From: Hyphomicrobium sp.
GTDB lineage: Bacteria; Pseudomonadota; Alphaproteobacteria; Rhizobiales; Hyphomicrobiaceae
Reading direction: 5' to 3'
NCBI RefSeq assembly: GCF_019744875.1
Contig: NZ_JAIETU010000002.1
Location: 248,001-312,000, forward strand
DNA: 64,000 bases
A program made the position numbers and the translations under genes. This document shows, one piece after another, positions 1 to 8,192 of this stretch. Position 1 is the stretch's first letter; every line of letters begins with the position of its first letter. The notes under the pieces are model-generated. The model ran no database searches and was not told the DNA's origin. It saw only the letters and a list, made by a program, of their open reading frames with translations.

Positions 1-157
1 CGTGATGCATGCGGCCGGACGCGAACGCCGTGAGCAGCGTGTGCTCGGCTTCGTCATGGCCATAGAGCCTCGGCGTGGCGCGCGGATGGGCAAAGCCTTC
101 CAGGCGGTCGGCCTCGGGGAAATCCTCGATTTCGTGCAGGGCGGGCGCGCGGGCCAT
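1..157 (-). CDS. holB: DNA polymerase III delta' subunit, N-terminal part (cut by window edge)
   Basis: Only the first 52 codons are inside the window; the gene runs off the left edge. The product would be the clamp-loader subunit delta prime, which works with gamma/tau and delta to load the beta clamp. The visible start reads MARAPALHEIEDFPEADR and continues to a GHDEAEHTLL...SGRMHH stretch, which is the usual lead-in to the Walker A region of alphaproteobacterial HolB. Its ATG overlaps the tmk stop by one base (TGATG), so the two are translationally coupled; tmk-holB is a common operon order. The ATP-binding region itself is not visible. Confidence 0.85.
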   Translation of the reverse strand, partial: MARAPALHEIEDFPEADRLEGFAHPRATPRLYGHDEAEHTLLTAFASGRMHH

Positions 158-786
158 CAGGGCCGCGCCTCGGCGAGCAATCGGGTTTCGACAGTGCGCC
201 AGATGTCGGCTGCGATCTCGTCCGCCGCGCGGCTGCCGTCCACCATCACGCAGCGCTCGGGCTCGGCTAAGGCCACCCTGCGGAACGCTTCGCGCAGCTC
301 GACGTGATAGGCCGCATGCTCGGCATCGAAGCGCGTCAGAGCGCCCCGGGCTTCGGTCCGCTTCAAGCCTTCCTCGGCCGGTACGTCGAGCACGACCGTC
401 AGGTCGGGAAACGTAGGCGCGACCGTTCGCATTTCGATGGCGCCAATCAAGTCAGCGGACACGCCGGCCATGACGCCCTGGTAGACGCGTGTCGAGTCGA
501 CGAAGCGGTCGCACAGCACCCACGTGCCATGCGCGAGCGCCGGGCGGATCACCTTGGCGACGTGCTCAGCGCGGGCGGCGGCGAACAGCAGCAGCTCGGT
601 CACGGGCTCAGGCGAGGCACCCAGCACCACGTCGCGGATGCTCTCGCCGAGGGGCGTACCACCAGGCTCGCGCGTGACGACGGTTTCGACGCCGCCGGCG
701 CGGAGACGCTCGGCCAGGCGGGCGACCTGGGTGGTCTTGCCGGCCCCCTCGCCGCCCTCGAATGTGATGAACTTTCCGCGTGTCAT
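157..786 (-). CDS. tmk: Thymidylate kinase
   Basis: Cytosolic kinase that phosphorylates dTMP to dTDP for DNA synthesis; 209 residues, normal for the family. The P-loop is FEGGEGAGKTTQ near residues 8-19, followed by the TREPGGTPLGE dTMP-binding motif near residue 38 and the CDRFVDSTRVYQG motif near residue 91, all diagnostic of Tmk. The ATG at 786 was chosen because the family starts just before the P-loop; the frame stays open for another 500 bases upstream through unrelated sequence antisense to the intergenic repeat and the dac gene. It lies between the carboxypeptidase gene and holB, all on the minus strand, and overlaps holB by one base. Confidence 0.95.
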   Translation of the reverse strand: MTRGKFITFEGGEGAGKTTQVARLAERLRAGGVETVVTREPGGTPLGESIRDVVLGASPEPVTELLLFAAARAEHVAKVIRPALAHGTWVLCDRFVDSTRVYQGVMAGVSADLIGAIEMRTVAPTFPDLTVVLDVPAEEGLKRTEARGALTRFDAEHAAYHVELREAFRRVALAEPERCVMVDGSRAADEIAADIWRTVETRLLAEARP

Positions 787-796
787 GGGGCGGACA

Positions 797-824
797 CTAG
801 AGCCTTTCCGCGGAAAGACTCTAG
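797..824. repeat. 28-bp near-perfect palindrome of the CTAGAG family
   Basis: Two 14-base arms, CTAGAGCCTTTCCG and CGGAAAGACTCTAG, match as an inverted repeat with one mismatch. It sits in the 125-base gap between tmk and the carboxypeptidase gene. There is no T-run after it on the minus strand, so it is not a convincing terminator. The same core with the same right flank (CTCTAGCCC..TGTTT) recurs at 2241-2275, and a variant CTAGAGCATTTTCCG occurs at 14558, which points to a small interspersed repeat family. Confidence 0.6.
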
Positions 825-911
825 CCCTTTGTTTCGCCGTGCGGCGGGGGCTGGACCCCGCCGTATGGGCCCGATGGAGGCTGCGCATTTCACGAGGCGC
901 GGCCCGGCCGG

Positions 912-2126
912 CTAGCGGTTGAGGAACCGGCGCACATCGGGCACGACCCGAAAGCCCAGGTGCAAGAGCGAATCGACGCCGCGCCAGACGAAGCTCGCTT
1001 CGTCGACATCCCGTTCGGCATAAAGCGGGGTCTCGCTCACGGCGATCGGCTCGCTGCTGCCGGGCGCGGTGCTTGTGACGCGGAACATGGCCACCTGATC
1101 GCCTTTGCGCACGGGCGGCTTGAGCGGGCCCTCGTAGACGATCTCGCCGCGGATCTTCTGGTTCACCGGGTACTTGGGCAGGATCACCTCGAGGTCGCCC
1201 TCGCCGCCGAGCGGCACGTAGAAGTCGCTGCCACCCCAGACGCGCGCATAGCCGATGGCCTCGCCGGCGTTGAACAGCTTGGCCCGCGACACGCTCTTGG
1301 CGCCCCACTCCAGCATGCGCTGGGTTTCGGACTTGCGCTCTTTCTCGGTCTGCAGTCCGGCCATGACGCCGATCAGGCGACGGCCGTCGGCGATGGACGA
1401 CACGACGATGCCGTATCCGGCCTCCGTGGTGTGGCCGGTCTTCATGCCGTCCACTCCGAGACCTTCCTCGCGGAGCAGCGGGTTGCGATTGTAGAACTTG
1501 TGCTTGCGATACTGGAATTCGCGCTGGGAGAAGGTTTTGTAGTAGTCCGGGTACTCTTTGATGATGTACCGGGCGAGCTGGGTCAGCTCGCGTGCCGTCA
1601 TCAAGTGCTCGGGATGATTGAGGCCGGTCGGATTACGGAAGGTCGACTTCTTGAGGCCGATGCGACGGGCCTCCTCCTCCATCATCACCGCGAACTTCTC
1701 GGTAGACCCGGCGATGCCTTCGGCGACGGTGATGCAGGCGTCGTTGCCGGACTGGACGATGATGCCCTGGATCAGCTCGCTGATCGGTGTCTTGGAGTTG
1801 ATCGGGATGAACATGGCCGAGGTGCCGGAGGGCGCGCCGCCCGTGCGCCAGGCGTTCTCGCTCGTCGTGAATTCATCCTCGAGCTTGTACTTGCCGTCCT
1901 TGAGCGCCTTGAACAGCACCGCGAGCGTCATGAGCTTGCTCATGCTGGCGGGCGGGATCAGCTCGTCGGCGGCTTTCTGGAAAATGATCGAGCCCGACGC
2001 GGAATCCATCAGGATTGCGTTCGGCGCGGTGGTCGAGAAACCGCCGGACTGCTGGGCGCGCGCAGCGGTACCAAACGCCAGCAGCAGACCAGCGAATGCG
2101 GCGGCGATCGTCAGCGTGCGCTTCAT
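912..2126 (-). CDS. D-alanyl-D-alanine carboxypeptidase (PBP5/6 type, peptidase S11)
   Basis: Trims the terminal D-alanine of peptidoglycan stem peptides in the periplasm. The 404-residue product has an N-terminal signal peptide ending near ARA-QQ (residue 24), then the three penicillin-binding motifs in order: SMSK at residues 61-64 with the nucleophilic serine, SGN at 126-128, and KTG at 229-231. A C-terminal beta-rich domain of about 100 residues fits the PBP5 C-terminal domain, and the last residues (LGFRVVPDVRRFLNR) could form the amphipathic membrane-anchoring helix. ATG 2126 gives a clean signal peptide; an in-frame ATG at 2138 is the alternative. It is upstream of tmk on the same strand, separated by a repeat. 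Confidence 0.93.
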   Translation of the reverse strand: MKRTLTIAAAFAGLLLAFGTAARAQQSGGFSTTAPNAILMDSASGSIIFQKAADELIPPASMSKLMTLAVLFKALKDGKYKLEDEFTTSENAWRTGGAPSGTSAMFIPINSKTPISELIQGIIVQSGNDACITVAEGIAGSTEKFAVMMEEEARRIGLKKSTFRNPTGLNHPEHLMTARELTQLARYIIKEYPDYYKTFSQREFQYRKHKFYNRNPLLREEGLGVDGMKTGHTTEAGYGIVVSSIADGRRLIGVMAGLQTEKERKSETQRMLEWGAKSVSRAKLFNAGEAIGYARVWGGSDFYVPLGGEGDLEVILPKYPVNQKIRGEIVYEGPLKPPVRKGDQVAMFRVTSTAPGSSEPIAVSETPLYAERDVDEASFVWRGVDSLLHLGFRVVPDVRRFLNR

Positions 2127-2240
2127 GAAATGAGGCATCCTCGCGCGGAGCGGCAATCGCCGGACTATCGCCCGGCGCGGCGCCAAGTCAATGCCATGCG
2201 GGCGCGCCTTGAAACGCGACCGAGCTTTTTGCCCGTCTCG

Positions 2241-2275
2241 GGTAAAGGCTCTAGCCCGCTGTTTTGACGTGCTTC
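2241..2275. repeat. Second copy of the CTAGAG interspersed repeat
   Basis: The stretch GGTAAAGGCTCTAGCCC followed by CGCTGTTTTGACG matches the right half and flank of the palindrome at 797-836 (GGAAAGACTCTAGCCC then TTTGTTTCGCCG). It lies in the gap between the carboxypeptidase and the next minus-strand gene. Copy number elsewhere in the genome cannot be seen here. Confidence 0.45.
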
Positions 2276-2367
2276 TTCTTGCTCGCTGTTGTCGCAGCGG
2301 CTGCGGTGCGTCCGGGTTTTCGCTCCCCGGACACACATCTTTTTGGGCCCCTGCGTCCGGAAGAGCT

Positions 2368-3051
2368 CTACTGGGAGGACGAGTTCGTCGACGTCTGCCA
2401 GTCCTTGGCGTGCATGAAGATCGTGCCGATCTCGAAGGCGCGGGCGTCGTAGAACGGCAGCTCGCGCGTGAACGAGACCGAGATGGGTTTGGACGCCTGC
2501 TTCATGCCCAGACCGTTCGCGCCGTCTGCCGGCGTGAGGGTGAGCTTGAATTCGTAGGGCCCGACCTCGCGGATGATCTGCTCGGGCTTTTCCTCTTCGC
2601 CGCGCGTGTAGAACAGGATCGACTCCGTGCGGCTCGACCGGCCTTCGAGCGGGATCGGCGCGAAGCCGGTGTAGCTCTTGGTGCGGGTGCGCTCCATCGA
2701 CCAGACGCCGAACTCGGCGGCGTAGAAGTTCTTGGTCTGCTTGGTGCGCGGATCCGTGACCGCAAGGTCCATGTGCAGGATCGTGCCGGTCTGTGCGCCC
2801 TCGTTCGAGATCGTGACCGGGATCGAGATCATTTCGAAGTTCGTGTTCTGATACGGCGAGGCGTAATAGATCACGCGCGGAACGTAGGCCTTCAGATCCG
2901 CGCTCTTGAGCGACGTATCCCAAAGACTGTATGCGGAAAATAGAACCGCTATCGCCGAGAGCACCGTCGCCGCGACGCCCCCCGAGACATGTCTTGCGTT
3001 GTCGGTCGTGATGTCCGTCGCGTCGTGCACGCTTTTGCGGCCGAGATCCAT
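2368..3051 (-). CDS. Uncharacterised membrane-anchored protein
   Basis: I do not recognise a family. The 227-residue product has a short polar N-terminus, one hydrophobic segment near residues 24-45 (VAATVLSAIAVLFSAYSLW) that should anchor it in the inner membrane, and then a beta-rich soluble domain of about 170 residues facing the periplasm. That domain has alternating hydrophobic strands (FEMISIPVTISNEG, TILHMDLAVTD) resembling an immunoglobulin-like or DUF4352-like fold, but this is only a pattern impression. The ATG at 3051 is preceded by a GGGGAG site. It stands alone on the minus strand, divergent from the CoA-transferase gene. Confidence 0.7.
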   Translation of the reverse strand: MDLGRKSVHDATDITTDNARHVSGGVAATVLSAIAVLFSAYSLWDTSLKSADLKAYVPRVIYYASPYQNTNFEMISIPVTISNEGAQTGTILHMDLAVTDPRTKQTKNFYAAEFGVWSMERTRTKSYTGFAPIPLEGRSSRTESILFYTRGEEEKPEQIIREVGPYEFKLTLTPADGANGLGMKQASKPISVSFTRELPFYDARAFEIGTIFMHAKDWQTSTNSSSQ

Positions 3052-3144
3052 GTGTCAGTGCTCCCCAATCCCCTCGTTTCAGCCCGGCAAGGGGAACGAG
3101 CATTTCGGCGAACATGTGGCTGCCGATGTTGCAGTGCAATGCGA

Positions 3145-3171
3145 GGGTGGGTAGGCGCTTCTTACCCACCC
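3145..3171. promoter_or_regulatory. Perfect 9-bp inverted repeat upstream of the CoA-transferase gene
   Basis: The arms GGGTGGGTA (3145-3153) and TACCCACCC (3163-3171) are exact complements around a 9-base spacer. The hairpin lies in the 273-base intergenic region between two divergent genes, 154 bases before the CoA-transferase ATG. No T-run follows, so it is either an operator or a 5' leader structure; I cannot tell which. Confidence 0.4.
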
Positions 3172-3324
3172 GAGTAGGACGATGTGCTGCGCGACCGGGT
3201 CGTTGTCTGGAATGGGGGGCGACCTTATACCCAGAGCAAGCTTCGAGCACTTCACCGACTGCCGGATACGCGGCCATCCGCGAGCCGGCCTCAAAGAGTG
3301 AAGGCCCCTGGGGGAAAACAAGAC

Positions 3325-5265
3325 ATGCGGACCAATAAAGTCGTTTCGGCGGATGAAGCTGTTGCGCGCATTCGTGACAACGATGTGATCGCGACCACCG
3401 GCTTCGTGCAAAGCTGCATTCCCGAAATGCTGCACGCCGCGCTTGAGAAGCGCTTCGTGGAGACACAGGGGCCGCGCGACCTGACGCTCATCATGTGCGC
3501 GGGCGCCGGCGACAGCAAAGGGCTCGGCACCGGGCGTCTGCATCACGAGGGCCTGCTCAAGCGCGTCATCGCCGCCAACTTCGGGCGCATGCCGAAGGTT
3601 GCCCAGGCCGCCCAGGACAACAAGATCCAGGGCTACAACCTTCCCCAGGGCGTCATTTCCAAGTTGTACCGGACATGCGCATCGAGCAGCCCGGGCCTGT
3701 TCTCGAAGGTCGGGTTGCATACCTACGTCGATCCGCGCCTCGGGGGCGGCAAAGTTAACACCGTGACCAAGGAAGACCTCGTCAAGCTCGTCGAGGTCGA
3801 GGGCCAGGAGTGGTTGTTCTACAAGGCGACGCCGCTCAACGTCGCGCTCATCCGCGCCACGAGCGCCGACCCGCTCGGCAACCTCAGCATGGAGCGCGAG
3901 GCGCTGACGCTGGACGTGCTCGCGCAGGCCATGGCCGCCCACAACAACGGCGGCCTCGTCATCGCCCAGGTGGAGCGCATCGTCGCCGAAGGCTCGATCA
4001 AGCCCAAGGACGTCAAGGTGCCCGGCATTCTCGTCGATTGCGTCGTGATCGCCGATCCGCCCGAGATGCACCGCATGAACTACGGCGTCATCTACGATGC
4101 CGGTCTTGCCGGTGAAGTGCGCGTGACCGTCGACAGCCTGCCGACGATGGAGCTCGACGAGCGCAAGATCATTGCGCGGCGCGCGGCTTTCGAGCTGCCG
4201 CCCAACGGCGTCATCAATCTCGGTGTCGGCGCGCCGGACGGCGTGGCAAACGTGGCGAACGAAGAGAAGGTCACGCCGTACCTCGTCATGACGACGGAAG
4301 CGGGCGCAGTCGGCGGCGTGCTGGCTGGCGGATCGAGCTTCGGCTCATCGGCCAACGCGCATTCGATCCTCGATCAGAACCAGATGTTCGACTTCTACCA
4401 TGGCGGCGGTCTCGACCTTACCTGCCTCGGCATGGCGGAGTGCGACAGCCTGGGCAACGTCAACACGAGCAAGTTCGGCGGCAAGCTGAACGGCTGCGGC
4501 GGCTTCATCGACATTTCGCAGAACGCGCGCGCCGTGGTGTTCGCGGGCACGTTCACAGCGGGCGGGCTCGACATCGCCATCGAGGACGGCAAGCTGCGCA
4601 TCGTCAAGGAAGGGCGCGCGCGCAAGTTCGTGAAGCAGGTGGAGCAGGTGACGTTCTCCGGCCAGTACGCCGCGCAGAAGGGCCAGCCGGTCATCTACGT
4701 CACGGAGCGCTGCGTGTTCCAGCTCACGGACCACGGCCTCGAATTGATCGAGGTTGCGCCCGGCATCGATATCGAGCGGGACATCCTTCCGCACATGGCG
4801 TTCAAGCCGCACATCCACAAGCCGATCGGCATGAACCCGCGGTTGTTCCTCGACGGGCCGATGGATCTGCTGTCCGATCTGTTGAACCTCAACCTCACCG
4901 ACCGCGTGAGCTACGACGCGGCCCGCAATATTCTCTCGGTCAACCTGCAGGCCTGGAGCGTTCGCAAGAAGGCCGACGTCGCCGACCTCCAGAAGGTTCT
5001 TGTGGCTGCGTGCGAGAAGGTCGGCAAGCGCGTCAACTCGGTCGTCAATCAGGACGGCTGCCGGATCGCCGAGGACCTCTACGGCGAGTACGCCGACATG
5101 GTCGCCTACATGGTCAAGCATCACTATGGGCGCACCGCGCGCTACGCCACGAGCGAGCTCACGCGCGAGAAGCTTCAGAATGCGTTGCGCCGCCGGGGCC
5201 TCACGACGCAGGTCTACCAGAACGCCGAAGACGCTTATGCGTCGCTCGCTGAAGAGAAGGTCTAG
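3325..5265 (+). CDS. Acyl-CoA:carboxylate CoA-transferase (propionate/acetate CoA-transferase type) with C-terminal extension
   Basis: Family I CoA-transferases move CoA between an acyl-CoA and a carboxylic acid through a glutamyl-CoA intermediate. The alpha-like half has the VIATTGFVQS glycine loop near residue 22, and the beta-like half has VMTTEAGAVGG, whose Glu at about 325 is the expected catalytic residue, with GVGAPDG shortly before. At 646 residues it is about 120 longer than typical fused enzymes; residues from roughly 528 onward (SVNLQAWSVRKKAD...) form an extra domain I do not recognise. The ATG at 3325 follows a GGGGGAAAAC site; the frame is open further upstream but without a good site. 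No catabolic partner gene is adjacent, so the substrate is unknown. Confidence 0.85.
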   Translation: MRTNKVVSADEAVARIRDNDVIATTGFVQSCIPEMLHAALEKRFVETQGPRDLTLIMCAGAGDSKGLGTGRLHHEGLLKRVIAANFGRMPKVAQAAQDNKIQGYNLPQGVISKLYRTCASSSPGLFSKVGLHTYVDPRLGGGKVNTVTKEDLVKLVEVEGQEWLFYKATPLNVALIRATSADPLGNLSMEREALTLDVLAQAMAAHNNGGLVIAQVERIVAEGSIKPKDVKVPGILVDCVVIADPPEMHRMNYGVIYDAGLAGEVRVTVDSLPTMELDERKIIARRAAFELPPNGVINLGVGAPDGVANVANEEKVTPYLVMTTEAGAVGGVLAGGSSFGSSANAHSILDQNQMFDFYHGGGLDLTCLGMAECDSLGNVNTSKFGGKLNGCGGFIDISQNARAVVFAGTFTAGGLDIAIEDGKLRIVKEGRARKFVKQVEQVTFSGQYAAQKGQPVIYVTERCVFQLTDHGLELIEVAPGIDIERDILPHMAFKPHIHKPIGMNPRLFLDGPMDLLSDLLNLNLTDRVSYDAARNILSVNLQAWSVRKKADVADLQKVLVAACEKVGKRVNSVVNQDGCRIAEDLYGEYADMVAYMVKHHYGRTARYATSELTREKLQNALRRRGLTTQVYQNAEDAYASLAEEKV

Positions 5266-5358
5266 ACGGGGCTGCTCCGGCACGGCTGCCGGGCGCGGTC
5301 TTCGTGACGTTTTCGGTTGGACAGGCGGGCTGCGGCGGATGTCGCGGCCCGCAATCTT

Positions 5359-6714
5359 TTAGAGACGCGCCGTGAGCGCGGCAGACAGAATTTCGAGCGC
5401 CTTGACGAGCTGCGCGCGGTTCTGGGCCGCGCCAAGCCCGAGGCGGATCGCGCTGGGCGGATCGGCATCGGCGGCAAATGCGTCCGACGTGACGACGGCC
5501 AGTCCGCGGCCATGCAGATCGGCGGCGAAGCGTGCGGCGGACAGACCGTCCGGCAATGGCACCCACGCATGCAGGCCCTGCGGGTGCGCCACCAGGTGGT
5601 CCGGCCCCAGGATGCCGCGCGCGAGCGTCTGCCTGGCTGTTGCCTCGGTGCGGACGGCATTGACGATGGCAAGGGCCGTTCCGTCGCGCATCCATCGGGT
5701 CAAAACGGCGACCATCAGCGGCACCGACATCTGCAGCATCGCGCGCAACCGCGTCGCCACCGCCTCTGCCGCCTGTGCGTCGGGTGCGACGAGGATCGAG
5801 ATACGAAATCCCGGCGCGATGCATTTCGAGAGGCTGGCTGCCAGATAGCTTCGCTCCGGGATCAAGGCCGAGAGCGGGAGATGTCCCGGCGCGAGAAACG
5901 CGTGCGGGTCATCTTCGATCAACAGAAGATCGCGTTCGCGGATCACGTGGGCGACGCGGCGGCGGCGCTCCTCCGGCATGGTGATCGTCGTCGGATTGTG
6001 GATCGTCGGCATGAGGTAGACGAGCTTTGCGGCATGCTTGCGCGCGACCCGGTCCAGTTCCTCCGGGATGATGCCTTCGCCGTCCATCGCGACGCCCGCG
6101 AGCGTGACGCCGGCGAGTTCGGCCGCAGCCTTCATGCCGGGGAATGTCAGATGCTCGGTGAGGATCGTGGCGCCGGGCTCGGCGTGCTGCAGCAGGAGCG
6201 CATAGAGCGCCGCCTGCGTTCCGGGCGCGAGCAGCACGCGGTCCGCAGCCACACCCGCTAGCACCGGGCCCAGCCAGTCGGCCGCGATCTGGCGCTCGCT
6301 CGCCGTACCAGCGGCCTGGCGATAGGTCAGGTAGGCGGACAGTCCGGGACCGGCGCGTATTTCGCCGAGGGTGTGGGCGAGGTGGGAATCGAACCGCGCG
6401 TTCGCTGGGAACGGCGGGAGGTTCATCGACAGATCGATGCCGGGAGACGCGGCGGAGCGAACCGAGGCCGGAGGCGCCCCTTTGACGAACGTTCCGCGCC
6501 CGACGCGGGCTTCCGTCAGCCCCTGCCGGCCGGCCTCCGTGTAGGCCCGCGTGACGGTCGTGACGTCGACCCCCAGCGCCGCCGCGAGCGACCTGTGGGT
6601 GGGAAGCGTCTGGCCGGCATGAACCCGGCCGGCTGCGATGTCGTCCGCCAACGCATTAACGATGCGCTGGTAGATCGGCCCCTGACGGTCTGAGATTGTC
6701 GGCGTCCAAACCAT
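5359..6714 (-). CDS. MocR-type PLP-dependent transcriptional regulator (GntR + aminotransferase fold)
   Basis: DNA-binding regulator in which a winged-helix GntR domain is fused to a fold-type I aminotransferase domain used to sense a PLP-linked ligand. The 451 residues show the GntR domain at about 10-78 (LPTHRSLAAALGVDVTTVTRAY) and the aminotransferase domain from about 95 on, with IEDDPHAF near 268 and the PLP-binding lysine in SLSKCIAPGFR at 297. Nothing suggests loss of PLP binding. It is divergent from the DUF983-EamA pair across an 86-base gap carrying two direct CCATACAAT repeats, one of which covers its own start codon, so self-repression and control of the pair are likely. Confidence 0.9.
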   Translation of the reverse strand: MVWTPTISDRQGPIYQRIVNALADDIAAGRVHAGQTLPTHRSLAAALGVDVTTVTRAYTEAGRQGLTEARVGRGTFVKGAPPASVRSAASPGIDLSMNLPPFPANARFDSHLAHTLGEIRAGPGLSAYLTYRQAAGTASERQIAADWLGPVLAGVAADRVLLAPGTQAALYALLLQHAEPGATILTEHLTFPGMKAAAELAGVTLAGVAMDGEGIIPEELDRVARKHAAKLVYLMPTIHNPTTITMPEERRRRVAHVIRERDLLLIEDDPHAFLAPGHLPLSALIPERSYLAASLSKCIAPGFRISILVAPDAQAAEAVATRLRAMLQMSVPLMVAVLTRWMRDGTALAIVNAVRTEATARQTLARGILGPDHLVAHPQGLHAWVPLPDGLSAARFAADLHGRGLAVVTSDAFAADADPPSAIRLGLGAAQNRAQLVKALEILSAALTARL

Positions 6715-6752
6715 ACAATTGGGTCATTACGCGCGTTGTTGATCCATACAAT
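6711..6752. promoter_or_regulatory. Candidate MocR operator: two direct CCATACAAT repeats 33 bp apart
   Basis: CCATACAAT occurs at 6711-6719 and again at 6744-6752, the same orientation and 33 bases (about three helical turns) from start to start. The first copy contains the complement of the regulator's ATG (6712-6714). MocR-family regulators are known to bind pairs of direct repeats in their divergent intergenic regions, so this is a natural binding site; binding itself is inference. Confidence 0.6.
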
Positions 6753-6800
6753 CGCGGGTATCGTTTGGGAAATCAATAAGCCCAACTGAGGAGACCTTTC

Positions 6801-7208
6801 ATGACCGCTTCCGAGCCAACCATGAGTCAGGCGCTCTTGCGCGGCGCGAGCTGCAAGTGTCCGGAGTGCGGTGAAGGCCGCCTGTTTCGCAAGTTTCTCA
6901 AGGTCGCCGAGACCTGCCCGTCGTGCGGCGAGGAGTTGCATCACCATCGCGCTGACGACATGCCGGCGTACATCGTCATGTCCATCGTCGGCCACATCGT
7001 CGTCGGTCTCGTCCTCTGGGCTGAATTCACGTACGCGCCGCCAGTCTGGGTGCACTGGTCGCTCTGGCTGCCACTCACGGTCATCCTGACGCTGGCGCTG
7101 CTGCAGCCGGTCAAGGGCTTCATCGTGGCGCTGCAGTGGAAGCTGCGCATGCACGGTTTCGGCACCAGCCGGGCCGCGCCCACGCCCGACCCGGTCGTTG
7201 CGGGCTAG
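6801..7208 (+). CDS. DUF983 family zinc-ribbon membrane protein
   Basis: The 135-residue protein starts with two CxxC knuckles (CKCPECGEG near residue 18 and CPSCGEEL near residue 38) that look like a zinc ribbon, followed by two hydrophobic segments (about 57-78 and 83-106) and a short basic tail. This architecture is that of DUF983, a conserved alphaproteobacterial inner-membrane family of unknown biochemical function, often linked loosely to cytochrome oxidase loci. GAGGAGACC lies just before the ATG. It is the first gene of the pair divergent from the MocR regulator and is followed by a strong terminator-like hairpin. Confidence 0.88.
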   Translation: MTASEPTMSQALLRGASCKCPECGEGRLFRKFLKVAETCPSCGEELHHHRADDMPAYIVMSIVGHIVVGLVLWAEFTYAPPVWVHWSLWLPLTVILTLALLQPVKGFIVALQWKLRMHGFGTSRAAPTPDPVVAG

Positions 7209-7224
7209 TCCCTCGTTCATTCCC

Positions 7225-7257
7225 CGGCTGCCGTGACCCCGGCAGCCGCTCATTTTC
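7225..7257 (+). terminator. Terminator-like hairpin after the DUF983 gene
   Basis: CGGCTGCC (7225-7232) pairs with GGCAGCCG (7241-7248) across an 8-base loop and is followed by CTCATTTT. It begins 17 bases after the DUF983 stop. The T-run is short, so it may attenuate rather than stop transcription into the EamA gene. Confidence 0.55.
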
Positions 7258-7270
7258 CAGGCTCCGCCCT

Positions 7271-8167
7271 TTGCGCATCGCGCCCCAAACTCTCTCGTTG
7301 CGCGATGCGCTCATAGCCATTGCAATCACGGCTGTCTGGGGCTCGAACTTCGTCGTCATTCACGTCGGGCTCGAGCAGCTTCCGCCGCTGCTGTTTGCGG
7401 CGCTGCGCTTTACGTTCGCGCTCATTCCGGCCGTGTTGTTCATCAAGCGGCCCGCCGTGCCGTGGCGCAATCTCGCGGCCTACGGTGTTTTCGTGGGCGC
7501 TGGGCAGTTCGGCCTGCTCTATACAGCCATGAGCGGTTACATCACGCCGGGCCTGGCCTCGCTCGTGGTCCAGACGCAGGTGTTCTTCACGATTTTGCTG
7601 GCGGGCGTGCTCAATGGCGAGAGGCTGCGGGTGTTTCAGGTCATCGCGCTCCTGCTGGCGCTGGCCGGCATTCTCATCATCCTCCGCCACACGGACGCGA
7701 CGACCACGGCGCTCGGACTCGCGCTCGTTCTCGCCGCGGCGGCCGGGTGGGCTGCAAGCAACATGGTCGTGCGTGCGACGCCGGGCGTGGACATGCTCGG
7801 CTTCGTGGTGTGGGCGAGCTTCTTCTCGGCGGTGCCGCTGTTTGCGATGTCGTATCTGTTCGAAGGCTGGCCCGCGATCTCGACCGGCCTTGCGAACGCG
7901 ACGGCGGCCACGTGGGGGGCGGTCGCCTGGCAGTCGACCGGTAACACGCTGTTCGGGTACGCGGCCTGGAGTGCGCTGCTCGCGCGCTATCCCGTGGCGA
8001 CGATTGCGCCGATGACGCTGCTGGTGCCGATTTTCGGCATGGGGGCGTCGGCTCTCGCGCTGGGTGAGCCGCTCCACGACTGGAAGCTCGTGGCGGCGTG
8101 CTTCGTCATGTCGGGACTTGCGCTCAACGTGTTGTGGCCGCGCCTGCGCAAGGTTCTCGCCGGGTAG
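7271..8167 (+). CDS. EamA-domain (DMT superfamily) exporter
   Basis: Inner-membrane transporter of the drug/metabolite superfamily; about 298 residues with ten predicted hydrophobic segments arranged as two EamA repeats. The first repeat carries AVWGSNFVVIHVGLEQLPPLL, the usual EamA opening, and the second has VARYP-like and PIFGMGASALALGEPL near residue 255, the typical repeat end. Such proteins commonly export amino acids or metabolites (YedA/RhtA type). No ATG is available at a sensible position; the TTG at 7271 gives the expected length, and TTG 7298 is an alternative. Its position beside a MocR regulator suggests amine or vitamin B6-related export, but that is a guess. Confidence 0.85.
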   Translation: MRIAPQTLSLRDALIAIAITAVWGSNFVVIHVGLEQLPPLLFAALRFTFALIPAVLFIKRPAVPWRNLAAYGVFVGAGQFGLLYTAMSGYITPGLASLVVQTQVFFTILLAGVLNGERLRVFQVIALLLALAGILIILRHTDATTTALGLALVLAAAAGWAASNMVVRATPGVDMLGFVVWASFFSAVPLFAMSYLFEGWPAISTGLANATAATWGAVAWQSTGNTLFGYAAWSALLARYPVATIAPMTLLVPIFGMGASALALGEPLHDWKLVAACFVMSGLALNVLWPRLRKVLAG

Positions 8168-8192
8168 GCGCTCTCGCGAGCTTGAGCGCAAA

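Noticed and set aside
2262-2345. Short minus-strand frame ending in ASKKKHVKTAG after a GTG
   Set aside because: Only 28 codons, no ribosome-binding site, and it ends in the CTAGAG repeat; could be a degraded gene tail but cannot be supported.
6384-6395. GGGAATCGAACC resembling a reverse tRNA T-arm
   Set aside because: It lies inside the MocR regulator coding frame and the rest of a tRNA is absent.
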